Source of the DNA: Bacteroidales bacterium
GTDB taxonomy: Bacteria; Bacteroidota; Bacteroidia; Bacteroidales; UBA12077
DNA length: 42,243 nt
Assembly (NCBI GenBank): GCA_030668615.1
Contig: DAOUTQ010000006.1
Span: 1 to 42,243 of the forward strand
Direction of reading: 5' to 3'
The translations under genes and the position numbers were made by a program. Numbering within the stretch: the first letter of the stretch is position 1; each line of letters opens with the position of its first letter. Shown one piece after another: positions 31,122-40,908 of the stretch. Below the pieces are notes generated by a model. The model had not been told where the DNA came from. It was given only the letters and a program-made list of their open reading frames with translations, and searched no databases.

Positions 31122-33329
31122 TTAAGATTTTAAATATGAATCTAATTTAGATAAAAATAGTTTAAGTTGTATTGGTTTTAAAATAAAGTCATCGCAACCT
31201 ACTTCTTCTGATCGTTCTCTTGCATCTTCAAGGTTTAACGCAGTTTGGGCAATAATCGGGATATCTTTTTTAATTTCCTTTATTCGTTTAGTTGTTTCAA
31301 ATCCATCTAATTTAGGCATGTTTATATCCATTAATATCAAATCAATTTGATCATTATTATTGAAAAGTTCTAAAGCTTCTTCTCCGTCTTTTGCCCTGAT
31401 TATTTGAACTTCAGTAGGTCTTAATGCTTCAACAAGGAACAAATAATTCATTTCGGTATCTTCAGCAATTAAGATAGTCTTACTACTCCAATCGTATACC
31501 TGCTTTTGTGATATTCTTTTTTTAGCAACTTCCAGTTTTATTCCAATAACTAAAATATCATCTAACTGAATATTTTCTCCTTTCCAATCTTCTAATGTTT
31601 TATCCAGAATTTGCTGTTGTATTTCCATTGGTTTTTTATGAATATCCATTAAAAGAGTTTGGAAGTTTCTTGACATAAACTTTCGGTATTTAGGACCACC
31701 AATTTGATCATAATATCCATCAGAAAACATATATATAATATCATTTTCTTCAAAATCAATTTCATGATTCTCAAATGATTTATGTGCGTTTTGATGAATA
31801 CTAACAGGCATTCTGTCTCCTTTAATAATCTTAATTTCGTTGTTTTTAATAATATATAATGGATTGTGTGCTCCGGCAAATTGTAGTTTCTGTTTTTCAG
31901 AATCAATAATACATAATGCTATATCGATTCCATCCTTTGACTCATTTGCAGCTCCTGTTTGATGAAGAGATTTAATAATATAATCTCTTAATTGATTTAA
32001 TATTTCATTGGCTTGCAATGAATAAATATGTTTATTCTCTATAATTTTTGTAACAATTTCATTTAAAAATGCAGTACCAAGCATACTCATGAATGCTCCA
32101 GGTACACCATGACCAGTGCAATCTGCTGCAGCAATAATTATTTTATTATCTTTATTCATCATCCAGTAAAAATCGCCACTAACGATATCTCTGGGTTTAA
32201 ATAATATAAAATGCTCGGGTAAGTTTCGTCTAATAAAATTTAAAGGTGGTAATAATGCTGTTTGAATTCGTTTTGCGTATTCAATACTATCTGTGATATC
32301 CTTTTTTTGTTGATTTGCAAGATCCCTTTGAGATTCAATTTCAGATTTCTGTTTGCTTATTTGTTGATTTTGTTCAGCAAGTTTTTTATTTGCTGCTTTT
32401 TTGGCTCTGAACTGTTTGTAAATCAATAAAGAAAACAGTAGGATGACAATAAAAATTACAGATACTCCATAACGGATTAGCTTCTCATTTTTTAGTTGAG
32501 CTTCTTTTTCTTTTATTGCAAGCTCCTTTAAATCAAGTTCGAGCTTTTGTTGTTTTGTTTTTTCTTCTGATTCTTTAAGGGTTTGCTGTGTTTCGCTAAG
32601 TTGATTTGTTTTTTCGGAAAGTGCTTGTTCTGTTTGTACTTTTTCACTTTGTGCAATGCGTATTTGTTCGTTCGATTTTTCTTCTATTTCTTTTATTTCT
32701 TCCTTTTTTATATGCTTATCAATAGAAGCGAACATTTCAAAATACTTCATTGTATTTTCAGAATCACCTATAATCTCATAATTTTCGGCAAGCATTCCGT
32801 AACAAGTACGAATGAGTTTTTGGTTATTTAATTCTTGTGCATAACCTAATGCTTCTTTAATGTTGTTTATTGCTTCCTGATTTTTCAAAAGGCTTTTTAG
32901 TACGCTGGCCTTATTCATTAAACCTGTATAAATTCCTTCTTTTTGATTTAATTGGCGTGCTATTTTGACTCCTTCATTGAAGTTATTCAGGGCGTTTGAA
33001 TACTCTTCATTATCAGCATAAATAAGGCCGATATTGTATAACAAAGACTTAACTCCGTTAAAATTTTTATTGGTTTTATTTATTTCAAGCGATTGAGAAA
33101 AGGTTGTTATAGCGTTATCAAAATTTTCATTTTCCCAATACAAATAGGCAAGTTTATTTAATGATTCTGCTTGTCGTGTTGTATTTCCTTCTGCTTCATA
33201 CTTTTGTATTTCAGACTGTAATTCTATTATTTGATTTTGAATAGAAGAATTCGATTCCTGAGAAAACAGTTGATTGTTATTTACAGAAAACGAAATCAGA
33301 AATAGAAAAATGTAAATTTTTTTTATCAT
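31122..33329 (-). CDS. TPR-TM-PP2C (SpoIIE) phosphatase with C-terminal receiver domain
   Basis: 735 residues. A signal peptide or anchor (about 1-24) precedes TPR helices (about 40-205), a long coiled coil (about 208-285), one TM helix (about 286-304) and a second coiled coil (about 310-350). A SpoIIE/PP2C phosphatase (about 360-598) keeps metal ligands in DIVSGDFYWM, AADCTGHGVPGAFMSM (D403), SDGYYDQ (D537) and QLDDILV (D591). A receiver domain (about 617-735) has the acidic pair near 623, phospho-Asp D668 in LMDINMPKLDG, T696 and K718. TPRs are periplasmic and both output domains cytoplasmic. It resembles SiaA in partner-switch systems, but the C-terminal receiver is an extra input. It is followed by two siaC-like genes. 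Confidence 0.93.
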   Translation of the reverse strand: MIKKIYIFLFLISFSVNNNQLFSQESNSSIQNQIIELQSEIQKYEAEGNTTRQAESLNKLAYLYWENENFDNAITTFSQSLEINKTNKNFNGVKSLLYNIGLIYADNEEYSNALNNFNEGVKIARQLNQKEGIYTGLMNKASVLKSLLKNQEAINNIKEALGYAQELNNQKLIRTCYGMLAENYEIIGDSENTMKYFEMFASIDKHIKKEEIKEIEEKSNEQIRIAQSEKVQTEQALSEKTNQLSETQQTLKESEEKTKQQKLELDLKELAIKEKEAQLKNEKLIRYGVSVIFIVILLFSLLIYKQFRAKKAANKKLAEQNQQISKQKSEIESQRDLANQQKKDITDSIEYAKRIQTALLPPLNFIRRNLPEHFILFKPRDIVSGDFYWMMNKDNKIIIAAADCTGHGVPGAFMSMLGTAFLNEIVTKIIENKHIYSLQANEILNQLRDYIIKSLHQTGAANESKDGIDIALCIIDSEKQKLQFAGAHNPLYIIKNNEIKIIKGDRMPVSIHQNAHKSFENHEIDFEENDIIYMFSDGYYDQIGGPKYRKFMSRNFQTLLMDIHKKPMEIQQQILDKTLEDWKGENIQLDDILVIGIKLEVAKKRISQKQVYDWSSKTILIAEDTEMNYLFLVEALRPTEVQIIRAKDGEEALELFNNNDQIDLILMDINMPKLDGFETTKRIKEIKKDIPIIAQTALNLEDARERSEEVGCDDFILKPIQLKLFLSKLDSYLKS

Positions 33330-33349
33330 ACAAAAAATTATTTCATTAA

Positions 33350-35089
33350 TTACTCAATATAAAATTCAATAATTTTCTGACTTTTATTACCTAATTTATC
33401 GATAGATGTAACATTAATTGAATAAGCTTTTTCCTTTTGAAAACCTGTAATAAGGCTTGTATAAGCTTTATTAGGAGCTTTATTTACTGAATATAGCAGC
33501 TTGTCGAAACCAACAGAAGCATCTGTTGATGATAAAAACAGGACAACGTGATTAGGATAAATACTGTAATTTTTCGCATCAATAACTTTTGTTTTTTCTG
33601 AAGGGATGCTAAAACGGAAAAAGATTTCCGGTCCGATGTTATCTTCTACACATATGAATGTATTTGTACTTGAATTATCAACGTTATCATAACCTGTGTA
33701 TGTTATTGAATGTTCTCCTTCTTTGTTTATTCCAAAGGCACCTGTATATTCAATTATTTCGCCATTATCGATGCTGTATTCTTTTCTTTTGGATCCGGAA
33801 GCTTCATCTCTTGATGAGAGAGTAATTTTAGTATCTTTTGTTATGTACGCTGTATCTTTGGAGATAAAGTTAGCTCCTGTAAATCTATGTCCAAGAGTTG
33901 GTCCTGATAAATCTACATAAGAAATATTAGATTTGTTTGTTATAATAGTTTTAATAACCTGATTGTTAACCTTATCGGTTGCGAAAGCTTGAATTTTCAA
34001 TTTGCCTGATTTAGACAAGAAGAAAGGTTTTGTATATTCAAGAAATTCTCCATTGTTAATTGAGTAACGAATTTCATGAACACCTGCTTTATTATCCATT
34101 GCAGTAAGCTTTACTTTGCTTCTGCCAGAAGAGTATTCTTTTCCGTTTGCAATAAATGTGTTACCCATTAACTCATCTACAACCATTGGTGGACTTTTAT
34201 CAAGATAAAAAGTATAGGTTTTTTTTTGTTCTTCATTATTTGTATTATCAACGGAGTAATATGCAATTGTGTGCTCTCCTTCACTTAATCCTGAAATTAC
34301 AATTGGGTTTCGGTAATTATAAAAAGTGCCATTATTTATTGAGAATACAGTTTTTTTAATTTTAGAATTTTCATCACTGGCTTCAAGAATAATTTTTGAA
34401 CGCACAGAAATAATATCATTATATAAATCTGGTTCAACGGTTAATTTTGTTATGGGCTTTGTTAAATCAATTTTTATATTTATTGATTTAGGGGTTTCGG
34501 CATTACCAACAAAATCTACTGAATAGTATTTTATTTCATAAAGTTTTTCTACATTTAATTCAATATCTGAAATGAGTTCTTTATATGGTTGACCGTTAAT
34601 CGAAAAATAAGTTTTTTCAACACCTGAAGTGGCATCGGCAACACGGAATTTCACAAGAATTTTTTCACCAAAGTAAAAAGTGTTTTTACTCTTAAAATAT
34701 TTTTTATTATCAAACTCAAAGTGTGTAATTGGAGCTTTACTATCAGCAAATACTTCGAATTTTATGTCTTCAAGAGGATAAATTGTCTGTTTTGTTACAG
34801 TGTCGACCTTTGAAGGTGAACGGAAAGTGTTGTATCCTTCAGTATCAAGGTAGGCTGGATTAGCATATTTTTTCGAGTCTGGTGTTGGCATTAAAAGATG
34901 CGATTCTGCATTTTTGTTAGGAGATGTAGCCACACGGAAATAAAGGGGTAGATCTTTGTTAATATATAATTTGCCTTCAGGAGACAAATGCATTTTCTTT
35001 TTATGTACAAGAGGTTCTTGTGCTTGAATAGAAGTTGAAAGTAAAAACAAAAATGCAAACAGGAGTAGAGTAAATTTGGCTAATCTCAT
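33350..35089 (-). CDS. Exported OmpL47-type multi-domain protein
   Basis: 579 residues from the ATG at 35089. A further in-frame ATG at 35113 adds eight residues before the signal peptide, so the inner start (MRLAKFTLLLFAFLFLLSTS) is preferred. The mature protein has about five Ig-like OmpL47-type repeats of roughly 90 residues, recognisable by KTYFSINGQPY, KYYSVDFVGNAE, IAYYSVDNTNNEE, EIRYSINNGEFLEY and KEYSIDNGEIIEYTG with DKSPP or DLSGP linkers. There is no enzymatic motif and no sorting domain. It is probably a periplasmic or surface-exposed structural protein or ligand binder. The gene lies 20 bp before the phosphatase-receiver gene, so it likely heads the operon and could supply the signal sensed by its TPRs; that link is inference. 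Confidence 0.82.
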   Translation of the reverse strand: MRLAKFTLLLFAFLFLLSTSIQAQEPLVHKKKMHLSPEGKLYINKDLPLYFRVATSPNKNAESHLLMPTPDSKKYANPAYLDTEGYNTFRSPSKVDTVTKQTIYPLEDIKFEVFADSKAPITHFEFDNKKYFKSKNTFYFGEKILVKFRVADATSGVEKTYFSINGQPYKELISDIELNVEKLYEIKYYSVDFVGNAETPKSINIKIDLTKPITKLTVEPDLYNDIISVRSKIILEASDENSKIKKTVFSINNGTFYNYRNPIVISGLSEGEHTIAYYSVDNTNNEEQKKTYTFYLDKSPPMVVDELMGNTFIANGKEYSSGRSKVKLTAMDNKAGVHEIRYSINNGEFLEYTKPFFLSKSGKLKIQAFATDKVNNQVIKTIITNKSNISYVDLSGPTLGHRFTGANFISKDTAYITKDTKITLSSRDEASGSKRKEYSIDNGEIIEYTGAFGINKEGEHSITYTGYDNVDNSSTNTFICVEDNIGPEIFFRFSIPSEKTKVIDAKNYSIYPNHVVLFLSSTDASVGFDKLLYSVNKAPNKAYTSLITGFQKEKAYSINVTSIDKLGNKSQKIIEFYIE

Positions 35090-35222
35090 AATATAAAGGT
35101 TTATTATTAACAAATAGTCTTTTGTTTATACGGTTTAAATGAAAAAGGTTCTATAAATTTAAAAATAAAACTTAGATGTAACAATCATTTATATTTTAAA
35201 TATTAATTAAAACAATATCAAT

Positions 35223-38200
35223 TTATCTTAATAATGTAACTGTTCCCGAAATCCTACTTGTTCCGTTTCGTAAATAAATAATATAAAAATAGTTGTCCAT
35301 CGGGAGTTCTTTTCCATTATATTTTCCATCCCAGTATTGCGATTCCTCATATCCTCTTGAGTAAAATACTCTCTTTCCATCTCGGTCAAAAACTTCAATT
35401 TCTGCATAAGGATATAAATCATTTAATTCTATTTCCCATTTATCATTTACATAATCATTATTAGGGCTAAAAGCTGTTGGGATATCAAAACAGTAATCAT
35501 GAGCACTTCTGATAACAAAGGTTGTGTCAAATTCACACATATTGTAATCATTAATTTCCAGATCATAAATTCCTGATCTGATTTCATAAAGATTTGTATC
35601 GGAACTTCCGTTATCCCAGTAAATATTATAAGGTTTAATACCTCCTGTTAAATTTAACTCTATGTAACCATCTCTTATATCAGAACAAGTTGGTTTTTTT
35701 ATATTAGGGTTAATAGCAAGTTTATCTGGTTCAACAATTTCTAAAGTAGTATCAATTTTACAGTCATGAATATCTGAAATAACAATGTTGTATAATCCGT
35801 TTTCGAGCATATCGGCAGATGATTCTGAGAATCCGTTTGACCAGTTATATTTATATTCAGGTGTTCCTCCGAACATGCTTAATGAAATATAACCATCGCC
35901 CATTCCATAGCAACTTATATCGTTTTTTATTATAGTTGCCATAAGCGGATCCGGCTGTGTGATATCCGTGTTACTTATTCGTTGGCAATTGTTATCGTCA
36001 AGAACAGTGACTCTATAGTTTCCTGGCTCTAAATTCTCAGCTAAGTTTGCGGTTAATATTACATCATGACTCCAAAAATAGTTATAAGGTGTTATTCCTC
36101 CGGTTGGAGTTAACTCTATTTTTCCGTTATTTAAACCGAAACAGCGAATATTTTCTGATATCATATTATTATTAATTCTGTCGGGTTCTGTTATTTCAAC
36201 TGAGTTTGTAGATACACAACCTTTTGAATCAGTGACGGTAACTACATAAGTGTTAGCAGAAAGGTCAAATATTGAATCATTTGAAGATCCATTTGACCAA
36301 CTAATAATATAACCGCCGTTACCTCCTAATATCGTGATTTTAGCTGTTCCATTATCGTAATTATAACAAGTTGAGTGCGTTTCAGAAATAAATGTTTCTA
36401 ATAAATCAGGTTCAGTAATTATAGCTGTATCAAATATCTCACAACTAAGCGAATCGGTAATAGTAACATAATATTGATCTGCAAGCAGATTGTCAAGATA
36501 TGAGGTGTCCGCATAGGCTGTTCCACTCTCGCTATTCCATGTATAGATATAATCAGTTCCGTTACCTCCGGTTACCTCCAGTGTAATCCAACCATTATTG
36601 TCTCCATAACAAGTAACACTATCATAATCGATATTAGAAAGAAATGGTTGAGGTTCACCAATTATAGCCGTATCAAAAACCTGACAACCTCTTGGATCTG
36701 TAACTGTTACAAAATAGTTTCCCCCAGACAAGCTATTTTGATCTTCACTTGTTGGGTTTAATCCTGAACCATCGGGAGTTGACCATAAATATGTATAATC
36801 ATCGTAGACCCATCCTCCTGTAACATTGATGTCAATGGTTCCATTTGCATCTCCGGCACACCAAATATTTGTGCTTACATTTTCAGATTTTAGAGAGTCT
36901 GTCGGTTCTGGAATTTTAACAGAACCTTTTGCAGGACATGATGAGCCTGCATCAACAATAGTTACAAAATAGGTATCAGCTTTTAAACCTGAAATAGCCG
37001 CTGTAGTTTCTCCGGTTGACCATTCATAAGATGTTGCTGGAGTTGTTACAATAGCAGATCCATTGGATTCACCTTTGCAGCGAACAGGTGTATAATCTAT
37101 AGCAGCTGTTATGTAACCTGGCTCAACAATTTCAATTGTTGTGTCCTGAACGCAGCCTTTATGGTCATATACTGTTACCATATATGTGTTCCCGTTTAAG
37201 TTATCGATATATGCTGTTGTTGCCCCTGTATTCCATATGTATGAATACTGTCCATTACCTCCAATTGGAGCTACACTTGCATAACCATCTCCATACGCAA
37301 AACAGGAAACATTTCTTGTGCTATCGATATCTGGTATAATTCGGAATGGTTCTTCAATTAATACGGTGTCGCTCTTAGTACATCCTTGATTATCAGTTAC
37401 AGTTACAATATATTCCCCTTTAGACAATCCAGAAGCAGTTGAATCGGTTTGATTAAATGGATCGTTCCATTGATAGGTAAATACATTAATTGTGTTCACT
37501 GCTCGCATGGTTGCAGATCCATTTGATTCGAGATAACATCTAACACTATCGACATTAATAAAATAAGTATCTGGAGTAGGATGTACTGTAATTGAATCTG
37601 TTATTGATGGTCCATTTGCACATCCGGTTGATAAAGCTACAGGTGTTATTGTATATCTCACAACCAATGGGATAGCAGGAAAACTGGTTGCATTGTGTAA
37701 TGAGTCTTCTATAATATAACCATTAGTTAAACCGGATATTCCAGTTGTATTACCTGTTAATCCTAAATCAGCTAAAGAATTATATTCAAATGTTACAACG
37801 CCCGAGGTCAAAACTGTTGGTGTGTTTAAAGTAATCTTAGTTCGGGTATCGTTACAAATTGTATCTTTGAATACAGTTGTAACTAAAATAGGTGTAGGTT
37901 CCACCCATATATCTATTGTAATAACTTCTCCGGCATCAGTACATTCGTTATCATCGTTTGCATTGACTGTCCAAGGTGTAATAATGTATTGTACTAATTG
38001 TTTGGAGTTACTTGTGTTAGTTAAGATATGAATAATTGCTGAACCAATAATCTGTCCATTTCCAGTGCTATTAGTTTCTCCGTTAATATTTGGATTGTCA
38101 ATATAAGTCCAGGTGTATCTAATATCATTTGTTGAAGTATTTGGACTGGTAACTAAAATGTTTGTAGCATCTCCATCGCAAATAGTATCATTAACGGCGT

Positions 38201-40160
38201 TTATTTGAACAGTTGGTTCAACCCAGATATCAATTGTAATAACTTCTCCAGCATCAGTACATTCATTATTATCACTTGCATTAACAGTCCAGGGAGTAAT
38301 GGTATATGTTGCTTTTTGAGCAACTAATCCGCTGTTAGTAAGGATATCAATAATGGAGGTTCCAATATTCTGTCCATTACCTGAGCTATTATTAGCTCCT
38401 GATATATTAGGATCTTCAACTACCGTCCATGTAAATCTGATACCATTTGTTGTAGTATTCGGACTTGTTACCGTTATATTCGTTACATCTCCGTTACATA
38501 TTGTATCATTAACAGCATTAATTTCTACTGTTGGCTCAACCCAAACAACTACTGTATCAGCAGTTCCTCCACAATATGTTGAGAAAGGACCTGTTGGTGA
38601 AATTCTATAAATAACCGAATCGGGATTTAAAGTAGGATTATTTAATGGTTGTTTTATTGTATCTCCATCTAATACAATTGATGTGCCTAAAATACTACCT
38701 GAATACAATACTTCTAGTGTAAATGTTGTACCAGGAACATCGCTTGTTAATTCAATATGAGTAGTGCTTCCATTACAAATTGTATCCATTTGAGGTGTTG
38801 CAGTTGCAACTGGGTTCGGATTAACTGTTAATGTAGCAGAAGAAAGGCTGATTTTAAAATTACCATATGAATCGTATATAAACACTCTATAGCGATAACC
38901 ATCCATAGATAAATCAGTAGGATTTAAAATGAGAGTATCTGAATTTGCCCCAGAATAGATTCCTCCATTGAAGATATTGCTCCATCCAGAGCCATTATAT
39001 TCTTGCCATTGATATGTTAGTGGTTGAGGGCCACTGGCAACTACAGAAAACGCTGCACTTTCTCCATCACAAACAGCTGTGTCTTTAGGTTGTACTTGTA
39101 TTCTTGGTCGGCATCTACCTAGTCCGAAATGTGTTCCTAATGCAGAAATATCACTAGTCAAACTATTCCTGTATGCTACTGTTCCAATTGCATTGTTGTG
39201 ATTTCCATCAACTAACCAATCATTACCTGTTTGGCGCTTAATTACTCTGCTTATTTCCTGAAAAGGTAGAGTAAATCCTGATCCATCTACATTAATATCA
39301 AAATCACTACTTGAAAAAGTGTTAGCTGTTAAACTCCAGTAGCCATCATCAAAGGCTTGGTATATTTCAATACTATCGCCGGCAAGTGGAATTCCAGCAT
39401 CAGGTATTGGAAGACCTGAATCTCCTGGATCAGCTGCTATAAATTCTGAAAGAACTGATCCGGCAATTGGGACAGCATTTAACGTTAAATTTAAAGGATT
39501 ATAATTAGTATCTGAACCCACTGGGAAAAGGTAATTAGCAGCAGCATTAATTCCTCGTTCAAATTTACCGATAACACGGCTACCACTTACTGATGTATAA
39601 TTCAGAGATGCTGGTGACAGATTTGTTAAGTACATTGTATTGATTCCTGTTTCAACGTTACCTTGAGAAATCGTTAATGAACCCGATATATTTACATTAT
39701 TTAATAATATAATTCGATTGGTAGCAGACGAAGCTCCTGAGTTATTAATAGTTAGGTTGTTAAATACTTCTCCGCCTGTACTTGTAATTCTCTGATTATT
39801 ATTTCCTATTAAATTAACGGTACTATTTCCTGCAGTAAATGTACCTGTGTTGGTCCAGTTTCCTTGTAAATTATAAATACCATCACCTTGAGTTGTTCCT
39901 AAGATTAGGTTAATGTAATGCCCATTTAAATCAATGGAACCATCATTAATAATTGTACCTGCTGTATTTTCCAGTGTATCACCCTGTACAACAGTACCTG
40001 AGGTAACCGAAATTGCGGCTCCATTATTATTAATAACCTGTGCTTTTAATGAATCAGATTGAATAAACCATAAAATACAAACAAGAACAATTGAGATCTT
40101 GATCAAAGACCTGACTGTTTTATTATTACTTGATTTTATATGTATATTCTTCCTGTTCAC
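35223..40160 (-). CDS. Giant T9SS adhesin with PKD-like and SprB repeats and type B sorting domain
   Basis: 1645 residues. After a signal segment (about 1-41, LVCILWFIQSDSLKAQV) comes a beta-helix-like region (about 42-330) with repeated NNN/GTI turns. An Ig-like domain (about 355-445) and five Cys-rich PKD-like domains (about 445-860) follow; two are near-identical 106-residue copies. Nine SprB-type repeats of about 75 residues (about 865-1545) each carry a Cys pair, one in a CxxxxNG motif and one near GC. The C-terminus (AFSPNNDYVNDKWEIEL, VFDRDGKRVFYS, DGKYNGKELPMDNYFYII) is a CHU_C/type B T9SS sorting domain. It is an extracellular adhesin or gliding-type cell-surface protein; the ligand is unknown. 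It lies 34 bp before the FKBP gene end and may be co-expressed with it. Confidence 0.92.
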   Translation of the reverse strand: MNRKNIHIKSSNNKTVRSLIKISIVLVCILWFIQSDSLKAQVINNNGAAISVTSGTVVQGDTLENTAGTIINDGSIDLNGHYINLILGTTQGDGIYNLQGNWTNTGTFTAGNSTVNLIGNNNQRITSTGGEVFNNLTINNSGASSATNRIILLNNVNISGSLTISQGNVETGINTMYLTNLSPASLNYTSVSGSRVIGKFERGINAAANYLFPVGSDTNYNPLNLTLNAVPIAGSVLSEFIAADPGDSGLPIPDAGIPLAGDSIEIYQAFDDGYWSLTANTFSSSDFDINVDGSGFTLPFQEISRVIKRQTGNDWLVDGNHNNAIGTVAYRNSLTSDISALGTHFGLGRCRPRIQVQPKDTAVCDGESAAFSVVASGPQPLTYQWQEYNGSGWSNIFNGGIYSGANSDTLILNPTDLSMDGYRYRVFIYDSYGNFKISLSSATLTVNPNPVATATPQMDTICNGSTTHIELTSDVPGTTFTLEVLYSGSILGTSIVLDGDTIKQPLNNPTLNPDSVIYRISPTGPFSTYCGGTADTVVVWVEPTVEINAVNDTICNGDVTNITVTSPNTTTNGIRFTWTVVEDPNISGANNSSGNGQNIGTSIIDILTNSGLVAQKATYTITPWTVNASDNNECTDAGEVITIDIWVEPTVQINAVNDTICDGDATNILVTSPNTSTNDIRYTWTYIDNPNINGETNSTGNGQIIGSAIIHILTNTSNSKQLVQYIITPWTVNANDDNECTDAGEVITIDIWVEPTPILVTTVFKDTICNDTRTKITLNTPTVLTSGVVTFEYNSLADLGLTGNTTGISGLTNGYIIEDSLHNATSFPAIPLVVRYTITPVALSTGCANGPSITDSITVHPTPDTYFINVDSVRCYLESNGSATMRAVNTINVFTYQWNDPFNQTDSTASGLSKGEYIVTVTDNQGCTKSDTVLIEEPFRIIPDIDSTRNVSCFAYGDGYASVAPIGGNGQYSYIWNTGATTAYIDNLNGNTYMVTVYDHKGCVQDTTIEIVEPGYITAAIDYTPVRCKGESNGSAIVTTPATSYEWSTGETTAAISGLKADTYFVTIVDAGSSCPAKGSVKIPEPTDSLKSENVSTNIWCAGDANGTIDINVTGGWVYDDYTYLWSTPDGSGLNPTSEDQNSLSGGNYFVTVTDPRGCQVFDTAIIGEPQPFLSNIDYDSVTCYGDNNGWITLEVTGGNGTDYIYTWNSESGTAYADTSYLDNLLADQYYVTITDSLSCEIFDTAIITEPDLLETFISETHSTCYNYDNGTAKITILGGNGGYIISWSNGSSNDSIFDLSANTYVVTVTDSKGCVSTNSVEITEPDRINNNMISENIRCFGLNNGKIELTPTGGITPYNYFWSHDVILTANLAENLEPGNYRVTVLDDNNCQRISNTDITQPDPLMATIIKNDISCYGMGDGYISLSMFGGTPEYKYNWSNGFSESSADMLENGLYNIVISDIHDCKIDTTLEIVEPDKLAINPNIKKPTCSDIRDGYIELNLTGGIKPYNIYWDNGSSDTNLYEIRSGIYDLEINDYNMCEFDTTFVIRSAHDYCFDIPTAFSPNNDYVNDKWEIELNDLYPYAEIEVFDRDGKRVFYSRGYEESQYWDGKYNGKELPMDNYFYIIYLRNGTSRISGTVTLLR
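37908..38543 (-). repeat. Tandem 318-bp repeat within the adhesin gene
   Basis: Two adjacent 106-codon units (37908-38225 and 38226-38543) encode near-identical PKD-like domains. WVEPTVEINAVNDTIC and WVEPTVQINAVNDTIC start them, and NECTDAGEVITIDI ends both. The Trp at residues 540, 646 and 752 marks the exact period. Confidence 0.9.
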
Positions 40161-40194
40161 TTAAAAATTTATATAGTTGGTTTTACTTGTTTCA

Positions 40195-40875
40195 TTACTT
40201 TATTTCTAAAAGTGAAATTTCGAAAACTAAAGCCGTATATGGTGGAATTAGATTAGGTATTCCTATTGAACCATATGCAAATGTTGATGGTATAAAAATT
40301 CTCCAAATAGATCCAACAGGCATTAACTGAATTGCTTCATTTAATCCTGGTATAAGATTCGATATTATATTTGTAACAGGCTGATTTTTTTGATGGGTAT
40401 CTTCAAACAAGGTACCATTGGGAAAAACGCCCTTTGTATGAAAAACAACAGTATCTGATGTATTGGGACGATTCCCAGAACCATTTTCAATTACAATATA
40501 ATGAACGCCACTAGGCAATACGCCAACTCCTGCTTTGCCTTTTAGGGATGCAAATAATTGCTCCTCTAATAATTTACTTCGATCAATTTGTGCTGAAAGC
40601 TGATAAGCCGAAACAATAGGAGCAATGGTAGAATCGGATACTGCTAAAGGTTTGTTTTTCAAAACATCATCCATTCCTGTAAGAAACAAAGTGGCATTTG
40701 TTACTTCAAAGTTATTTTTTATCATCCATTGCCCAATAAATGCACCAACGGCATATTGCAAAGTATCGGCTGAAGAAGTTAATTTTACCTCTTTTAGTGT
40801 GGTATTAGCTTGTTCTTGTGCAAATACTCCAAAAGATATCAGGATTGCGAGTAGTACTAAGACTGTGTTTTTCAT
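40195..40875 (-). CDS. Exported FKBP-type peptidyl-prolyl isomerase
   Basis: 226 residues. A signal peptide (MKNTVLVLLAILISFGVFA) precedes an FkpA-like N-terminal helical domain (about 25-105: DTLQYAVGAFIGQWMIKN, VSAYQLSAQIDRSKL) and an FKBP domain (about 115-226). In the FKBP part GTLFEDTHQKN, VTNIISNLIPGLNEAIQLM, IWRIFIPSTFAYGS and PPYTALVFEISLLEI follow the family order, so isomerase activity is likely. Its place is the periplasm, where it could help fold the large surface proteins encoded on both sides of it (spacings 34 and 33 bp). That chaperone role is inference. Confidence 0.92.
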   Translation of the reverse strand: MKNTVLVLLAILISFGVFAQEQANTTLKEVKLTSSADTLQYAVGAFIGQWMIKNNFEVTNATLFLTGMDDVLKNKPLAVSDSTIAPIVSAYQLSAQIDRSKLLEEQLFASLKGKAGVGVLPSGVHYIVIENGSGNRPNTSDTVVFHTKGVFPNGTLFEDTHQKNQPVTNIISNLIPGLNEAIQLMPVGSIWRIFIPSTFAYGSIGIPNLIPPYTALVFEISLLEIK

Positions 40876-40908
40876 ATTATTTGTTATAGTTTAATTTCTA
40901 TTTAAATT

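Noticed and set aside
35223-40160. CRISPR-like array suggested by regular Cys-rich repeats
   Set aside because: The period is about 75-106 codons, in frame and protein-coding; there are no short direct repeats with unique spacers.
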